DNA from: Pseudomonas syringae
GTDB lineage: Bacteria; Pseudomonadota; Gammaproteobacteria; Pseudomonadales; Pseudomonadaceae
Length of the DNA: 64,000 nucleotides
NCBI RefSeq assembly: GCF_021605415.1
Contig: NZ_WKEQ01000006.1
Span: 124,001 to 188,000, forward strand
Reading direction: 5' to 3'
Shown: piece by piece, positions 42,977-50,711 of the stretch
Layout of the letters: each line of letters starts with the position of its first letter
Position numbering within the stretch: the stretch's first letter is position 1
Made by a program: the position numbers and the translations under genes
Notes under the pieces: model-generated
Seen by the model: the letters and a program-made list of their open reading frames with translations, nothing else
Databases searched by the model: none
What the model was told of the DNA's origin: nothing

Positions 42977-43870
42977 TTATTTCTTGTCGCGGATCGAGAA
43001 GTTGGCCATGTGTTCCAGGCCTTTGATCAGCGCCGAGTGGTCCCAGTTACTGCCACCGATCGCTGCGCAGGTGCTGAACACTTGCTGGGCGTTGGCGGTG
43101 TTCGGCAGGTTGATGTTCAGCTCTTTGGCGCCTTGCAGGGCCAGGTTCAGGTCTTTCTGGTGCAGGCTGATGCGGAAGCCAGGATCGAAAGTGCCTTTGA
43201 TCATGCGCTCACCGTGCACTTCAAGGATCTTCGAGGAGGCGAAACCGCCCATCAGCGCTTCACGCACCTTGGCTGGATCGGCACCGTTTTTCGAGGCGAA
43301 CAGCAGGGCTTCAGCCACGGCCTGAATGTTCAGGGCAACGATGATCTGGTTGGCGACCTTGGCGGTTTGACCGTCGCCGTTACCGCCGACCAGCGTGATG
43401 TTCTTGCCCATGGCCTGGAACAGCGGCAATGCGCGCTCGAACGCATCGACATCGCCACCGATCATGATGCTGAGGGTCGCTGCCTTGGCGCCGACTTCAC
43501 CGCCGGATACCGGTGCGTCGAGGTATTGCGCGCCTTTCTCGTTGATCTTCGCAGCGAAAGCCTTGGTGGCAGTCGGCGAGATCGAGCTCATGTCGATAAC
43601 GATTTTGCCTTTGCTCAGGCCTGCGGCAACGCCGTCGGCACGGAACAGCACGTCATCGACCTGAGGGGTGTCCGGCACCATGACAATGATGAATTCGGCT
43701 TCCTGGGCAACTTCGCGCGGGTTGGCCAGAGCGACGGCGCCGGCTGCGACCAGATCGGCCGGGGCAGCGTCGTGGTGCGCCGACAGGAACAGGCTGTGAC
43801 CGGCTTTTTGCAGGTTCGCCGCCATTGGGTGGCCCATGATGCCGGTGCCGATAAATCCGATTTTAGCCAT
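42977..43870 (-). CDS. glxR: Tartronate semialdehyde reductase (2-hydroxy-3-oxopropionate reductase) GlxR
   Basis: A 297-residue beta-hydroxyacid dehydrogenase. Rossmann motif GFIGTGIMG (residues 5-13), substrate-binding DAPVSGGEVGAKAATL, and catalytic Lys in GQTAKVANQIIVALN. It reduces tartronate semialdehyde to D-glycerate with NAD(P)H, the step after Gcl and Hyi. It is the third gene of the gcl operon; intergenic repeats separate it from both neighbours. Confidence 0.94.
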   Translation of the reverse strand: MAKIGFIGTGIMGHPMAANLQKAGHSLFLSAHHDAAPADLVAAGAVALANPREVAQEAEFIIVMVPDTPQVDDVLFRADGVAAGLSKGKIVIDMSSISPTATKAFAAKINEKGAQYLDAPVSGGEVGAKAATLSIMIGGDVDAFERALPLFQAMGKNITLVGGNGDGQTAKVANQIIVALNIQAVAEALLFASKNGADPAKVREALMGGFASSKILEVHGERMIKGTFDPGFRISLHQKDLNLALQGAKELNINLPNTANAQQVFSTCAAIGGSNWDHSALIKGLEHMANFSIRDKK

Positions 43871-43928
43871 GAGAAAATCCTCTTGTTTTTGTCTTGCTCA
43901 AGCAAATAGGGGAAAGCTGTTGCTTTTA

Positions 43929-43968
43929 TGTAGGAGTGAGCCTCATCGCGAGCAGGCTCACTCCTACA
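43929..43968. repeat. Palindromic repeat, TGTAGGAGTGAGCC type
   Basis: A 40-bp hairpin, arms tgtaggagtgagcct and caggctcactcctaca around a short loop, between hyi and glxR. The same core occurs at 49823 and, with longer arms, at 55487. Confidence 0.8.
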
Positions 43969-43979
43969 GGGGATCTGCG

Positions 43980-44762
43980 TCAGATTGCGTTATGGGTTTT
44001 CAGCCAGCCGAGGCCTGCTTCGGTGGTAGTCAGCGGCTTGTATTCGCAGCCGACCCACCCCTGATAACCGATGCGGTCCAGGTGCTCGAACAGGAAGCGG
44101 TAGTTGATCTCGCCAGTACCCGGTTCGTTGCGGCCAGGGTTGTCCGCCAGTTGCACATGGTTGATCTCGCCCAAGTGCGATTGCAGCGTGCGGGCCAGGT
44201 CGCCTTCCATGATTTGCATGTGATAGATGTCGTATTGCAGGAACAGATTGGCACTGCCGACTTGTTCGCAAATCGACAGGGCTTGCGCCGTGTTGTTCAG
44301 GTAGAAACCGGGGATGTCGCGGGTGTTGATCGCTTCCATCACCAGTTTGATGCCGGCCGCTTGCAGCTTGTCGGCGGCGTAGCGCAGGTTGGCGACGAAG
44401 GTTTTTTCTACGGTGGCATCGTCCACGCCTTGTGGGCGGATACCGGCCAGACAGTTGATCTGAGTGTTGCCCAGAACTTGCGCGTAAGCGATGGCCAGAT
44501 CGACACCGGCGCGGAACTCTTCGACCCGGTCCGGCAGGCACGCGATACCGCGCTCGCCCTTGGCCCAGTCACCGGCCGGCAGGTTGAACAGCACCTGAGT
44601 CAGACCGTTGGCGTCGAGCCTGGCCTTGATTTCGGCGGAGCTGAAATCATACGGAAACAGGTATTCAACGCCACTGAAACCGGCCTTGGCGGCGGCATCG
44701 AAACGGGCAAGGAAATCCTGTTCGGTGAACAGCATGGACAGGTTGGCTGCGAAACGCGGCAT
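43980..44762 (-). CDS. hyi: Hydroxypyruvate isomerase
   Basis: A 260-residue TIM-barrel isomerase. Segments MPRFAANLSMLFTEQDFLAR, EAINTRDIPGFYLNNTAQAL and LQYDIYHMQIMEGD are characteristic, with Glu, His and Asp expected to bind the metal. It interconverts hydroxypyruvate and tartronate semialdehyde. I choose ATG 44762; a longer frame would start inside the 103-bp palindrome at 44783 and is rejected. Second gene of the gcl operon. Confidence 0.94.
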   Translation of the reverse strand: MPRFAANLSMLFTEQDFLARFDAAAKAGFSGVEYLFPYDFSSAEIKARLDANGLTQVLFNLPAGDWAKGERGIACLPDRVEEFRAGVDLAIAYAQVLGNTQINCLAGIRPQGVDDATVEKTFVANLRYAADKLQAAGIKLVMEAINTRDIPGFYLNNTAQALSICEQVGSANLFLQYDIYHMQIMEGDLARTLQSHLGEINHVQLADNPGRNEPGTGEINYRFLFEHLDRIGYQGWVGCEYKPLTTTEAGLGWLKTHNAI

Positions 44763-44782
44763 GGTGGTCTCCCGTTTAAATT

Positions 44783-44885
44783 CTCGTTCCCACGCTCTGC
44801 GTGGGAATGCCTCAATGGACGCTCTGCGTCCGCTTTGGGACGCAGAGCGTCCCGGCTGCATTCCCACGCAGAGCGTGGGAACGAG
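44783..44885. repeat. 103-bp cruciform-forming repeat, copy 2
   Basis: Near-identical to the element at 40003-40109, with outer arms ctcgttcccacgctctgc / gcagagcgtgggaacgag and inner arms ggacgctctgcgtc / gacgcagagcgtcc. It lies between gcl and hyi. Having two copies in one operon raises the chance of recombination between them. Confidence 0.85.
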
Positions 44886-44901
44886 CATCAGCTAAAGCAA
44901 A

Positions 44902-46677
44902 TCAGTCGAGCAGCGAAATCGCCGTTGGCGCATCGTTGCCGACCAGTGCCAGGTCTTCAAACTCGTTGACCGCGTTGATTTCGGTGCCCATGGAGATGTT
45001 GGTCACACGCTCCAGAATGATTTCAACAATCACCGGCACCTTGAACTCTTCGATCATCTCTTCGGCCTTGCGCAGGGCAGGGGCGATTTCCGATGGCTCG
45101 AATACGCGCAGAGCCTTGCAACCCAGACCTTCAGCGACGGCGACATGATCGACGCCGTAACCGTTGAGCTCCGGCGCGTTCAGGTTATCGAAGGACAGCT
45201 GCACGCAGTAGTCCATCTCGAACCCGCGCTGTGCCTGACGGATCAGGCCCAGGTACGAGTTGTTCACCACGACGTGGATGTAAGGCAGTTTGAACTGAGC
45301 GCCGACCGCCAGTTCTTCGATCATGAACTGGAAATCATAGTCCCCCGACAGGGCCACGACTTTCCGGCTCGGATCGGCCTTCACCACGCCTAGCGCTGCC
45401 GGAATGGTCCAGCCCAGCGGGCCGGCCTGGCCACAGTTGATCCAGTGACGCGGCTTGTAGACGTGCAGGAACTGCGCGCCGGCAATCTGCGACAGACCAA
45501 TGGTGCTGACGTAGCAGGTGTCTTTACCGAACACTTGGTTCATTTCTTCATAAACGCGCTGTGGCTTGACCGGCACGTTGTCGAAGTGGGTTTTGCGATG
45601 CAGGCTGGCTTTGCGCTGCTGGCAATCCTGCAGCCAGGCGCTACGGTTTTTCAGCTTGCCGGCGGCTTGCCATTCACGGGCCACTTCGATGAACACGGTC
45701 AGCGCGGCAGCGGCGTCGGAAACGATGCCCAGATCCGGCGTGAACACGCGGCCGATCTGGGTGCCTTCGATGTCGACGTGAATGAATTTGCGACCTTCGG
45801 TGTAGACATCAACCGAACCGGTGTGACGGTTGGCCCAGCGGTTACCGATACCCAACACGACGTCGGATTTCAGCATCGTGGCGTTGCCGTAACGGTGCGA
45901 GGTCTGCAGACCGACCATGCCGACCATCAACGGGTGATCGTCAGGGATGGTGCCCCAGCCCATCAGGGTCGGGATGACCGGGATGCCGGTCAGTTCAGCG
46001 AACTCGACCAGCAAGTCGCTGGCGTCGGCGTTGATGATGCCGCCGCCGGCCACCAGCAATGGGCGCTCGGCCTGATCCAGCAAGGCCAGAGCCTTCTCGA
46101 CCTGAACGCGGGTCGCGGTCGGTTTGGCCAGTGGCAGCGGCTGGTAAGCGTCGATGTCGAATTCGATTTCGGCCATCTGCACGTCGAACGGCAGGTCGAT
46201 CAGCACCGGACCTGGACGGCCGGAGCGCATTTCAAAGAATGCCTTCTGGAACGCGTAAGGCACTTGGCCCGGTTCAAGAACAGTGGTCGCCCACTTGGTG
46301 ACTGGCTTGACGATGCTGGTGATATCGACAGCCTGGAAGTCTTCCTTGTGCATACGGGCGCGGGGTGCCTGGCCGGTGATGCAGAGGATTGGAATCGAGT
46401 CGGCCGAGGCGCTGTAGAGCCCGGTGACCATGTCGGTACCGGCAGGGCCGGAAGTCCCGATGCACACGCCGATGTTGCCGGCCTTGGTGCGGGTGTAGCC
46501 CTCGGCCATGTGCGAGGCGCCTTCAACGTGGCGAGCAAGGACGTGATCGATGCCACCGACTTTTTGCAAAGCCGAGTACAGCGGGTTGATGGCGGCGCCG
46601 GGAATGCCAAAAGCGGTATCAACCCCTTCGCGGCGCATCACCAGAACGGCGGCTTCGATTGCTCTCATTTTGCTCAT
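44902..46677 (-). CDS. gcl: Glyoxylate carboligase (tartronate-semialdehyde synthase)
   Basis: A 591-residue ThDP-dependent enzyme. The usual catalytic Glu is replaced by Val51 ([15 protein letters not shown]), the known hallmark of Gcl; the ThDP/Mg motif is [20 protein letters not shown] through VVNNSYLG. It condenses two glyoxylates to tartronate semialdehyde with loss of CO2, and carries FAD. I start at ATG 46677 ([18 protein letters not shown]); longer upstream extension enters the operator region. First gene of the glyoxylate operon. Confidence 0.96.
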   Translation of the reverse strand: MSKMRAIEAAVLVMRREGVDTAFGIPGAAINPLYSALQKVGGIDHVLARHVEGASHMAEGYTRTKAGNIGVCIGTSGPAGTDMVTGLYSASADSIPILCITGQAPRARMHKEDFQAVDITSIVKPVTKWATTVLEPGQVPYAFQKAFFEMRSGRPGPVLIDLPFDVQMAEIEFDIDAYQPLPLAKPTATRVQVEKALALLDQAERPLLVAGGGIINADASDLLVEFAELTGIPVIPTLMGWGTIPDDHPLMVGMVGLQTSHRYGNATMLKSDVVLGIGNRWANRHTGSVDVYTEGRKFIHVDIEGTQIGRVFTPDLGIVSDAAAALTVFIEVAREWQAAGKLKNRSAWLQDCQQRKASLHRKTHFDNVPVKPQRVYEEMNQVFGKDTCYVSTIGLSQIAGAQFLHVYKPRHWINCGQAGPLGWTIPAALGVVKADPSRKVVALSGDYDFQFMIEELAVGAQFKLPYIHVVVNNSYLGLIRQAQRGFEMDYCVQLSFDNLNAPELNGYGVDHVAVAEGLGCKALRVFEPSEIAPALRKAEEMIEEFKVPVIVEIILERVTNISMGTEINAVNEFEDLALVGNDAPTAISLLD

Positions 46678-46704
46678 GGTTTTGTGCCTCTTTACGTTTT
46701 GTAA

Positions 46705-46714
46705 TTGTATACAA
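46705..46714. promoter_or_regulatory. Operator-like palindrome TTGTATACAA, copy 1 (gcl side)
   Basis: A perfect 10-bp palindrome 28 bp upstream of the gcl ATG. An identical copy lies 129 bp away on the other side of the divergent region. The form is that of GntR/FadR-type operators. It would overlap the gcl leader and suits a repressor. Confidence 0.6.
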
Positions 46715-46842
46715 GTGGCTTTGCGCAGAGTGTATTCACGGCGGACGGCGCAGGTCAATCCATTTTCTCAAGCGCCTGTTTCATTCGTCGGAAGCCGTAT
46801 GTGCTGTGGCTTTTCGTCGCATGTGGCGCTTTTCGATAATTA

Positions 46843-46852
46843 TTGTATACAA
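46843..46852. promoter_or_regulatory. Operator-like palindrome TTGTATACAA, copy 2
   Basis: An identical 10-bp palindrome 93 bp before the GlcG-like gene and 166 bp before gcl. The start-to-start distance to copy 1 is 138 bp (about 13 helical turns), so one regulator could bind both and loop the DNA. Confidence 0.6.
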
Positions 46853-46944
46853 AAAAACAGTCCATTGTGTTCTATTTGTTGCATCGGGCTGCGGCACAAA
46901 CGCGCAGCCCAACCGCTTTCCAATAACAAAATGAGGACAGCACC

Positions 46945-47385
46945 ATGAGCGCTTTAACCTTGAAAGTTGCAGTCAACCTGGTCAACGAAGCCATCCACGC
47001 CGGCCGCGTCATCTCCGCCGCTCCCCTGACCATCGCGGTACTCGACACCGGCGGCCACCTGATCGCCCTGCAGCGCGAAGACGGCGCCAGCCTTTTGCGC
47101 CCGCAAGTCGCCATCGGCAAAGCCTGGGGCGCCATCGCCCTGGGCAAAGGCTCACGCCTGCTCACCGACGACGCCCAAAAACGTCCCGCCTTCTACGCCG
47201 CGCTCAACAGCATGGGGCAGGGCAGCGTCGTCCCGGCACCGGGCGGTGTGTTGATTCGAAATCAGGCGGGTGAAGTGCTGGGGGCGATCGGGATTAGCGG
47301 GGATCTGTCGGATGTTGACGAGCAAGTGGCGATCAAAGCTGTGGAGGCGCTGGATTTGAAGGCGGATGCGGGGGTGACTGCCTGA
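46945..47385 (+). CDS. GlcG/HbpS-family protein
   Basis: A 146-residue protein of the GlcG/HbpS (DUF336) family: LTLKVAVNLVNEAIHAGR, VLDTGGHLIALQREDGAS, PGGVLIRNQAGEVLGAIGIS and a C-terminal ALDLKADAG segment. Members occur beside glycolate, gcl and diol-use genes; some bind heme or cobalamin, but the role here is unknown. It is divergent from gcl and shares the palindrome-bearing control region. Confidence 0.88.
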   Translation: MSALTLKVAVNLVNEAIHAGRVISAAPLTIAVLDTGGHLIALQREDGASLLRPQVAIGKAWGAIALGKGSRLLTDDAQKRPAFYAALNSMGQGSVVPAPGGVLIRNQAGEVLGAIGISGDLSDVDEQVAIKAVEALDLKADAGVTA

Positions 47386-47401
47386 TTTGCGTTGACTGAT
47401 C

Positions 47402-47487
47402 GACCGCTATCGCGAGCGGGTTTGTTCCTACACTGTTTCTGTGAACGGCACAGAACCAATGTGGGAGCGGGCTTGCTCGCGAAAGCA
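47402..47487. repeat. REPIN upstream of the RAYT gene
   Basis: Two inverted REP arms, with the right arm gtgggagcgggcttgctcgc (47461-47480) near-perfect and the left arm (gctatcgcgagcgggtttgt) degenerate. It lies just upstream of the REP-associated transposase gene. Confidence 0.75.
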
Positions 47488-47582
47488 ACCTTTCGGACAC
47501 ATCCCGCTAAAAGTCATTCACTCGACCTCCACTTTCCTGTTCTAGGCTCTCAAAGAGTTCATCAAGATATAGAGGCAAAGGA

Positions 47583-48041
47583 ATGCCCAAACTTTCCGCA
47601 TCACATCGCCTGCGAATCGGTCGCTATGCCGAACAAAATCGCATCTATTTACTGACTGCCAATACGCTCAAGCGCGAATCCGTTTTCAGGAGTCCAGATC
47701 TTGGGAGGCTGGTGGTTCGTCAATTCAGGCATGCGCAGGACGAAGGATTGGCTGAAACTCTGGCCTGGGTCGTGATGCCGGATCATTTCCACTGGTTGAT
47801 CCAATTGCAGCGGGGGTCGCTGGGAGAACTTATGTGTCAGGCCAAGTCCTTGAGCACTCGGGCAGTCAACAAGGCGACTGAAAGGAGTGGCAGCCTCTGG
47901 CAGCAAGGCTTTCATGATCGGGCATTGCGGCGGGAAGAAGATTTGGTGAAGGTAGCGCGGTATGTCGTAGCTAATCCTTTGCGGGCTGGGTTGGTTGAAA
48001 AGCTAGGCAACTATCCGCTGTGGGATGCGATTTGGCTTTGA
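47583..48041 (+). CDS. rayT: REP-associated tyrosine transposase (RAYT)
   Basis: A 152-residue Y1-type transposase related to IS200/IS605 TnpA. The metal-binding HUH motif is in VVMPDHFHWL (His68, Phe69, His70), and the nucleophile Tyr127 is in KVARYVVANPLRAGLV. RAYTs nick single-stranded REP hairpins and are thought to have spread REPINs through Pseudomonas chromosomes. The gene is flanked by REPINs at 47402-47487 and 48062-48137 sharing the same core, the usual layout. It appears full-length and intact. Ribosome site AGAGGCAAAGG. Confidence 0.92.
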   Translation: MPKLSASHRLRIGRYAEQNRIYLLTANTLKRESVFRSPDLGRLVVRQFRHAQDEGLAETLAWVVMPDHFHWLIQLQRGSLGELMCQAKSLSTRAVNKATERSGSLWQQGFHDRALRREEDLVKVARYVVANPLRAGLVEKLGNYPLWDAIWL

Positions 48042-48061
48042 GCGGAAATTGAGTTGCCCCC

Positions 48062-48137
48062 TTCGCGAGCAAGCCCGCTCCCACATTAAATCTCTGTCGT
48101 TCACAAATCCAGTGTGGGAGCGGGCTTGCTCGCGAAG
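48062..48137. repeat. REPIN downstream of the RAYT gene
   Basis: Well-conserved inverted arms, ttcgcgagcaagcccgctcc and ggagcgggcttgctcgcgaa, with a short spacer. The arms match the REP at 47461-47483 exactly over more than 20 bases, which makes this the likely substrate of the adjacent transposase. Confidence 0.85.
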
Positions 48138-48152
48138 GATGGCACCGCGGTC

Positions 48153-48761
48153 TTACTGATCCGGCTCACACCCTTTGAGCACCAGCCGAATAATCGTCTG
48201 CGCCGCCGCTTCATAATCCGCCTCGTCCAGCTTCTCTTTGCCGGTCACCGCAGAGATCTGCCAGTCGAAGTCGGCGTAGGTCTGGGTCGCGGCCCAGATG
48301 CTGAACATCAGGTGGTTCGGGTCGATCGGGGCGATCTGGCCGCGGTCGATCCAAATCTGGATGCAGTCGATGTTGTGCTTGGCCTGGCCGTTGAGTTGCT
48401 CGACGAGGTCGGCGCTCAGGTGCGGGGCGCCGTGCATGATTTCGCTGGCGAACACCTTGGAGGCGAAGGGCAGGTCGCGGGAGATACGGATCTTCGAGCG
48501 GATATAGCCGCTGAGCACTTCGCTCGGCACGCCGTCCGGATTGAAGGGGGTCGAGGCCTGCAGTATCGGCTCGATGATGCTTTCCAGAACCTCGCGGTAG
48601 AGGTTTTCCTTGGACTTGAAATAGTAGTAGACGTTGGGCTTGGGCAATCCCGCCTTCGCGGCGATGTCGCTGGTTTTAGTCGCAGCGAAGCCTTTGTCGG
48701 CAAATTCTTCACTGGCTGCACGCAGGATCAGTTCTTTATTGCGCTCGCGGATTGTGCTCAT
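48153..48761 (-). CDS. TetR/AcrR-family regulator, RutR-like
   Basis: A 202-residue TetR protein. The N-terminal helix-turn-helix is ILRAASEEFADKGFAATKTS through GLPKPNVYYYFKSKENLY. The C-terminal part (FASKVFASEIMHGAPHLSAD, LMFSIWAATQTYADFDWQIS) resembles the RutR/YcdC ligand domain that senses pyrimidines. Start ATG 48761 (MSTIRERNKEL) is chosen over an upstream frame start. No pyrimidine genes are visible nearby; the divergent gene is the DUF808 protein. Confidence 0.85.
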   Translation of the reverse strand: MSTIRERNKELILRAASEEFADKGFAATKTSDIAAKAGLPKPNVYYYFKSKENLYREVLESIIEPILQASTPFNPDGVPSEVLSGYIRSKIRISRDLPFASKVFASEIMHGAPHLSADLVEQLNGQAKHNIDCIQIWIDRGQIAPIDPNHLMFSIWAATQTYADFDWQISAVTGKEKLDEADYEAAAQTIIRLVLKGCEPDQ

Positions 48762-48895
48762 AAACCCGGTGGTTCCTTGCCTGTTCTGGCGGTGGCGCAT
48801 GGTAGCACCGGCGTTGCACAGCGCTCAAGAATGCCCCGTGTGGCCTGCGGTCGCGCTATGCTGCACGGCATCATTCACAAAAGGAAACATGATTC

Positions 48896-49810
48896 ATGGC
48901 AGGAAGCAGTTTGCTGGTGCTGATCGACGACATTGCCACCGTTCTGGACGATGTGGCGTTGATGACCAAAATGGCCGCCAAGAAGACCGCCGGGGTACTG
49001 GGCGACGATCTGGCGCTCAATGCCCAGCAGGTCTCCGGCGTGCGTGCCGAGCGGGAAATCCCCGTGGTGTGGGCGGTGGCCAAGGGCTCCTTCGTCAATA
49101 AACTGATTCTGGTGCCGTCGGCCCTGGCGATCAGCGCATTCGTGCCGTGGCTGGTGACACCACTGTTGATGATCGGCGGTGCATACCTGTGTTTCGAAGG
49201 CTTCGAGAAACTCGCGCACAAATTTTTGCACAGCAAGGCTGAAGACGACGCCGATCATGCGCAATTGGTAGAAGCCGTGGCTGATCCGACCACCGATCTG
49301 GTGGCGTTTGAGAAGGACAAGATCAAAGGCGCGATCCGTACCGACTTTATCCTCTCTGCCGAAATCATCGCCATCACCCTTGGCACCGTGGCCGACGCGT
49401 CGCTGACTCAACAAGTGATTGTCATGTCGGGCATTGCCATCGTCATGACCGTTGGCGTTTATGGTCTGGTAGCGGGCATCGTCAAACTCGACGACCTCGG
49501 CTTATGGTTGACCCAAAAGCCCGGGCAAATGGCGAGGAGCATTGGCAACGGCATCTTGCGTGCCGCGCCGTACATGATGAAAAGCCTGTCGGTGATTGGC
49601 ACGGCGGCGATGTTTTTGGTCGGTGGCGGGATCCTGACCCACGGCGTGCCAGTGGTGCATCACTGGATCGAAGGTGTCGGCGCTGCGGCAGGTGGGGCGG
49701 GGTTTGTGGTGCCGTTGTTGCTTAATGGCGTGGCGGGGATCGTGGCGGGTGCGGCAGTGTTGGCGGTTGTAGTTGGCGTCAGCAAAATCTGGCGCGCCCT
49801 CAGGGGATGA
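48896..49810 (+). CDS. yedI: DUF808 inner-membrane protein (YedI family)
   Basis: A 304-residue membrane protein of the DUF808/YedI family. The soluble N-terminus ([40 protein letters not shown]) is highly typical. Transmembrane segments follow from about residue 80 and in the C-terminal Gly/Ala-rich part ([20 protein letters not shown]). Function unknown. It is transcribed divergently from the TetR gene and ends at a bidirectional terminator. Confidence 0.88.
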   Translation: MAGSSLLVLIDDIATVLDDVALMTKMAAKKTAGVLGDDLALNAQQVSGVRAEREIPVVWAVAKGSFVNKLILVPSALAISAFVPWLVTPLLMIGGAYLCFEGFEKLAHKFLHSKAEDDADHAQLVEAVADPTTDLVAFEKDKIKGAIRTDFILSAEIIAITLGTVADASLTQQVIVMSGIAIVMTVGVYGLVAGIVKLDDLGLWLTQKPGQMARSIGNGILRAAPYMMKSLSVIGTAAMFLVGGGILTHGVPVVHHWIEGVGAAAGGAGFVVPLLLNGVAGIVAGAAVLAVVVGVSKIWRALRG

Positions 49811-49822
49811 GCTCCATCCCCC

Positions 49823-49850
49823 TGTAGGAGCGAGCAGGCTCACTCCTACA
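49823..49850. repeat. Short palindrome, TGTAGGAGCGAGCAGG type
   Basis: A 28-bp imperfect palindrome (arms tgtaggagcgag and ctcactcctaca) between the DUF808 gene and the terminator; a minimal member of the family at 43929 and 55487. Confidence 0.65.
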
Positions 49851-49871
49851 GTTGATTTGTGTCGCTAAATG

Positions 49872-49909
49872 AAAAGGGCCATTCGACTTGCATCGAATGG
49901 CCCTTTTTT
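49872..49909. terminator. Bidirectional terminator between the DUF808 gene and mlaA
   Basis: A 15-bp perfect stem, aaaagggccattcga / tcgaatggccctttt, with a 6-base loop and T tracts on both strands, placed between two convergent genes. Confidence 0.92.
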
Positions 49910-49922
49910 GTGCCTGCCGGAT

Positions 49923-50711
49923 TTACTCGGCGATCTGCAACTTGCGCGATTCCGTGTACACGTAACGCACTTTTTCGTACTCGAACGGCGAGTTCAGCTG
50001 ACCGTAGCGGAAGCTCGTCTGGTAGCGCTTGTCGACGCCACGCAGCACCCAGACTTCCGGATGGTTGGAGCTGACTTCCGAGACGTTGAGGAAGTTGATC
50101 GCCGATTCCGCTGTGTAATCCACGGCGAGGCCGGCGGTGTCACGCAGGTTCGACGGGCCGAAAATCGGCAACACGAAGTACGCGCCGCCCGGTACGCCAT
50201 AGAAGCCCAACGTCTGGCCGAAGTCTTCGCTCTGGCGGGGCAGGCCCATGGCGGTAGCCGGATCCCACAGGCCGGCGATGCCAATAGTGGTGTTGAGCAG
50301 CAGACGCGCGGTGGTTTCCATCGAACGCTGGCCCTTGAACTGCAACAGGCTGTTGACCAGGTTCGGCACGTCGCCAAGGTTGTTGAAGAAGTTGCTCACG
50401 CCGGTGCGCAGGAAACTCGGCGTGATGTAGCGATAGCCATCGACGACCGGCAGGAACACCCACTGGTCGAAGCGATAGTTGAAGTGATAAACCCGGCGGT
50501 TCCACTCTTCCAGCGGGTCATAGACGTTCAACGCGCCGAGCGTCGAGCGCTCGAATTCGCGTTGATCCAGCCCCGGGTTGAATTTGAGTTTGGACAGCGG
50601 CTCCTTGAAGCCGTCACTGTCGATCACCACCGGTGCGTTGGCTTTGCTGTTGTCGGCCTGGGCCACGCCTGCACAGAGGAACGCTGCAATCAGCAGGAGA
50701 TATTTAGCCAC
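49923..50711 (-). CDS. mlaA: MlaA/VacJ-family outer-membrane lipid asymmetry protein
   Basis: A 262-residue MlaA-like protein. Family segments: YDPLEEWNRRVYHFNYRFDQ, FLRTGVSNFFNNLGDVPNLV, NTTIGIAGLWDPATAMGLPR, and the P-G-rich FYGVPGGAYFVLPIFGPSNL. MlaA removes mislocalised phospholipids from the outer leaflet. The N-terminus is a signal peptide (MAKYLLLIAAFLCAGVAQAD) that looks SPase I-cleaved; Cys13 is not in a good lipobox, unlike classical VacJ. It overlaps the upstream hydrolase gene by eight bases. Confidence 0.9.
   Translation of the reverse strand: MAKYLLLIAAFLCAGVAQADNSKANAPVVIDSDGFKEPLSKLKFNPGLDQREFERSTLGALNVYDPLEEWNRRVYHFNYRFDQWVFLPVVDGYRYITPSFLRTGVSNFFNNLGDVPNLVNSLLQFKGQRSMETTARLLLNTTIGIAGLWDPATAMGLPRQSEDFGQTLGFYGVPGGAYFVLPIFGPSNLRDTAGLAVDYTAESAINFLNVSEVSSNHPEVWVLRGVDKRYQTSFRYGQLNSPFEYEKVRYVYTESRKLQIAE

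Noticed and set aside
40003..44885. The cruciform repeats as a CRISPR array or as rho-independent terminators only
   Set aside because: There are just two copies 4.8 kb apart with no regular spacers, so not CRISPR; no T run follows the stems on the operon strand, so simple intrinsic termination is unlikely.
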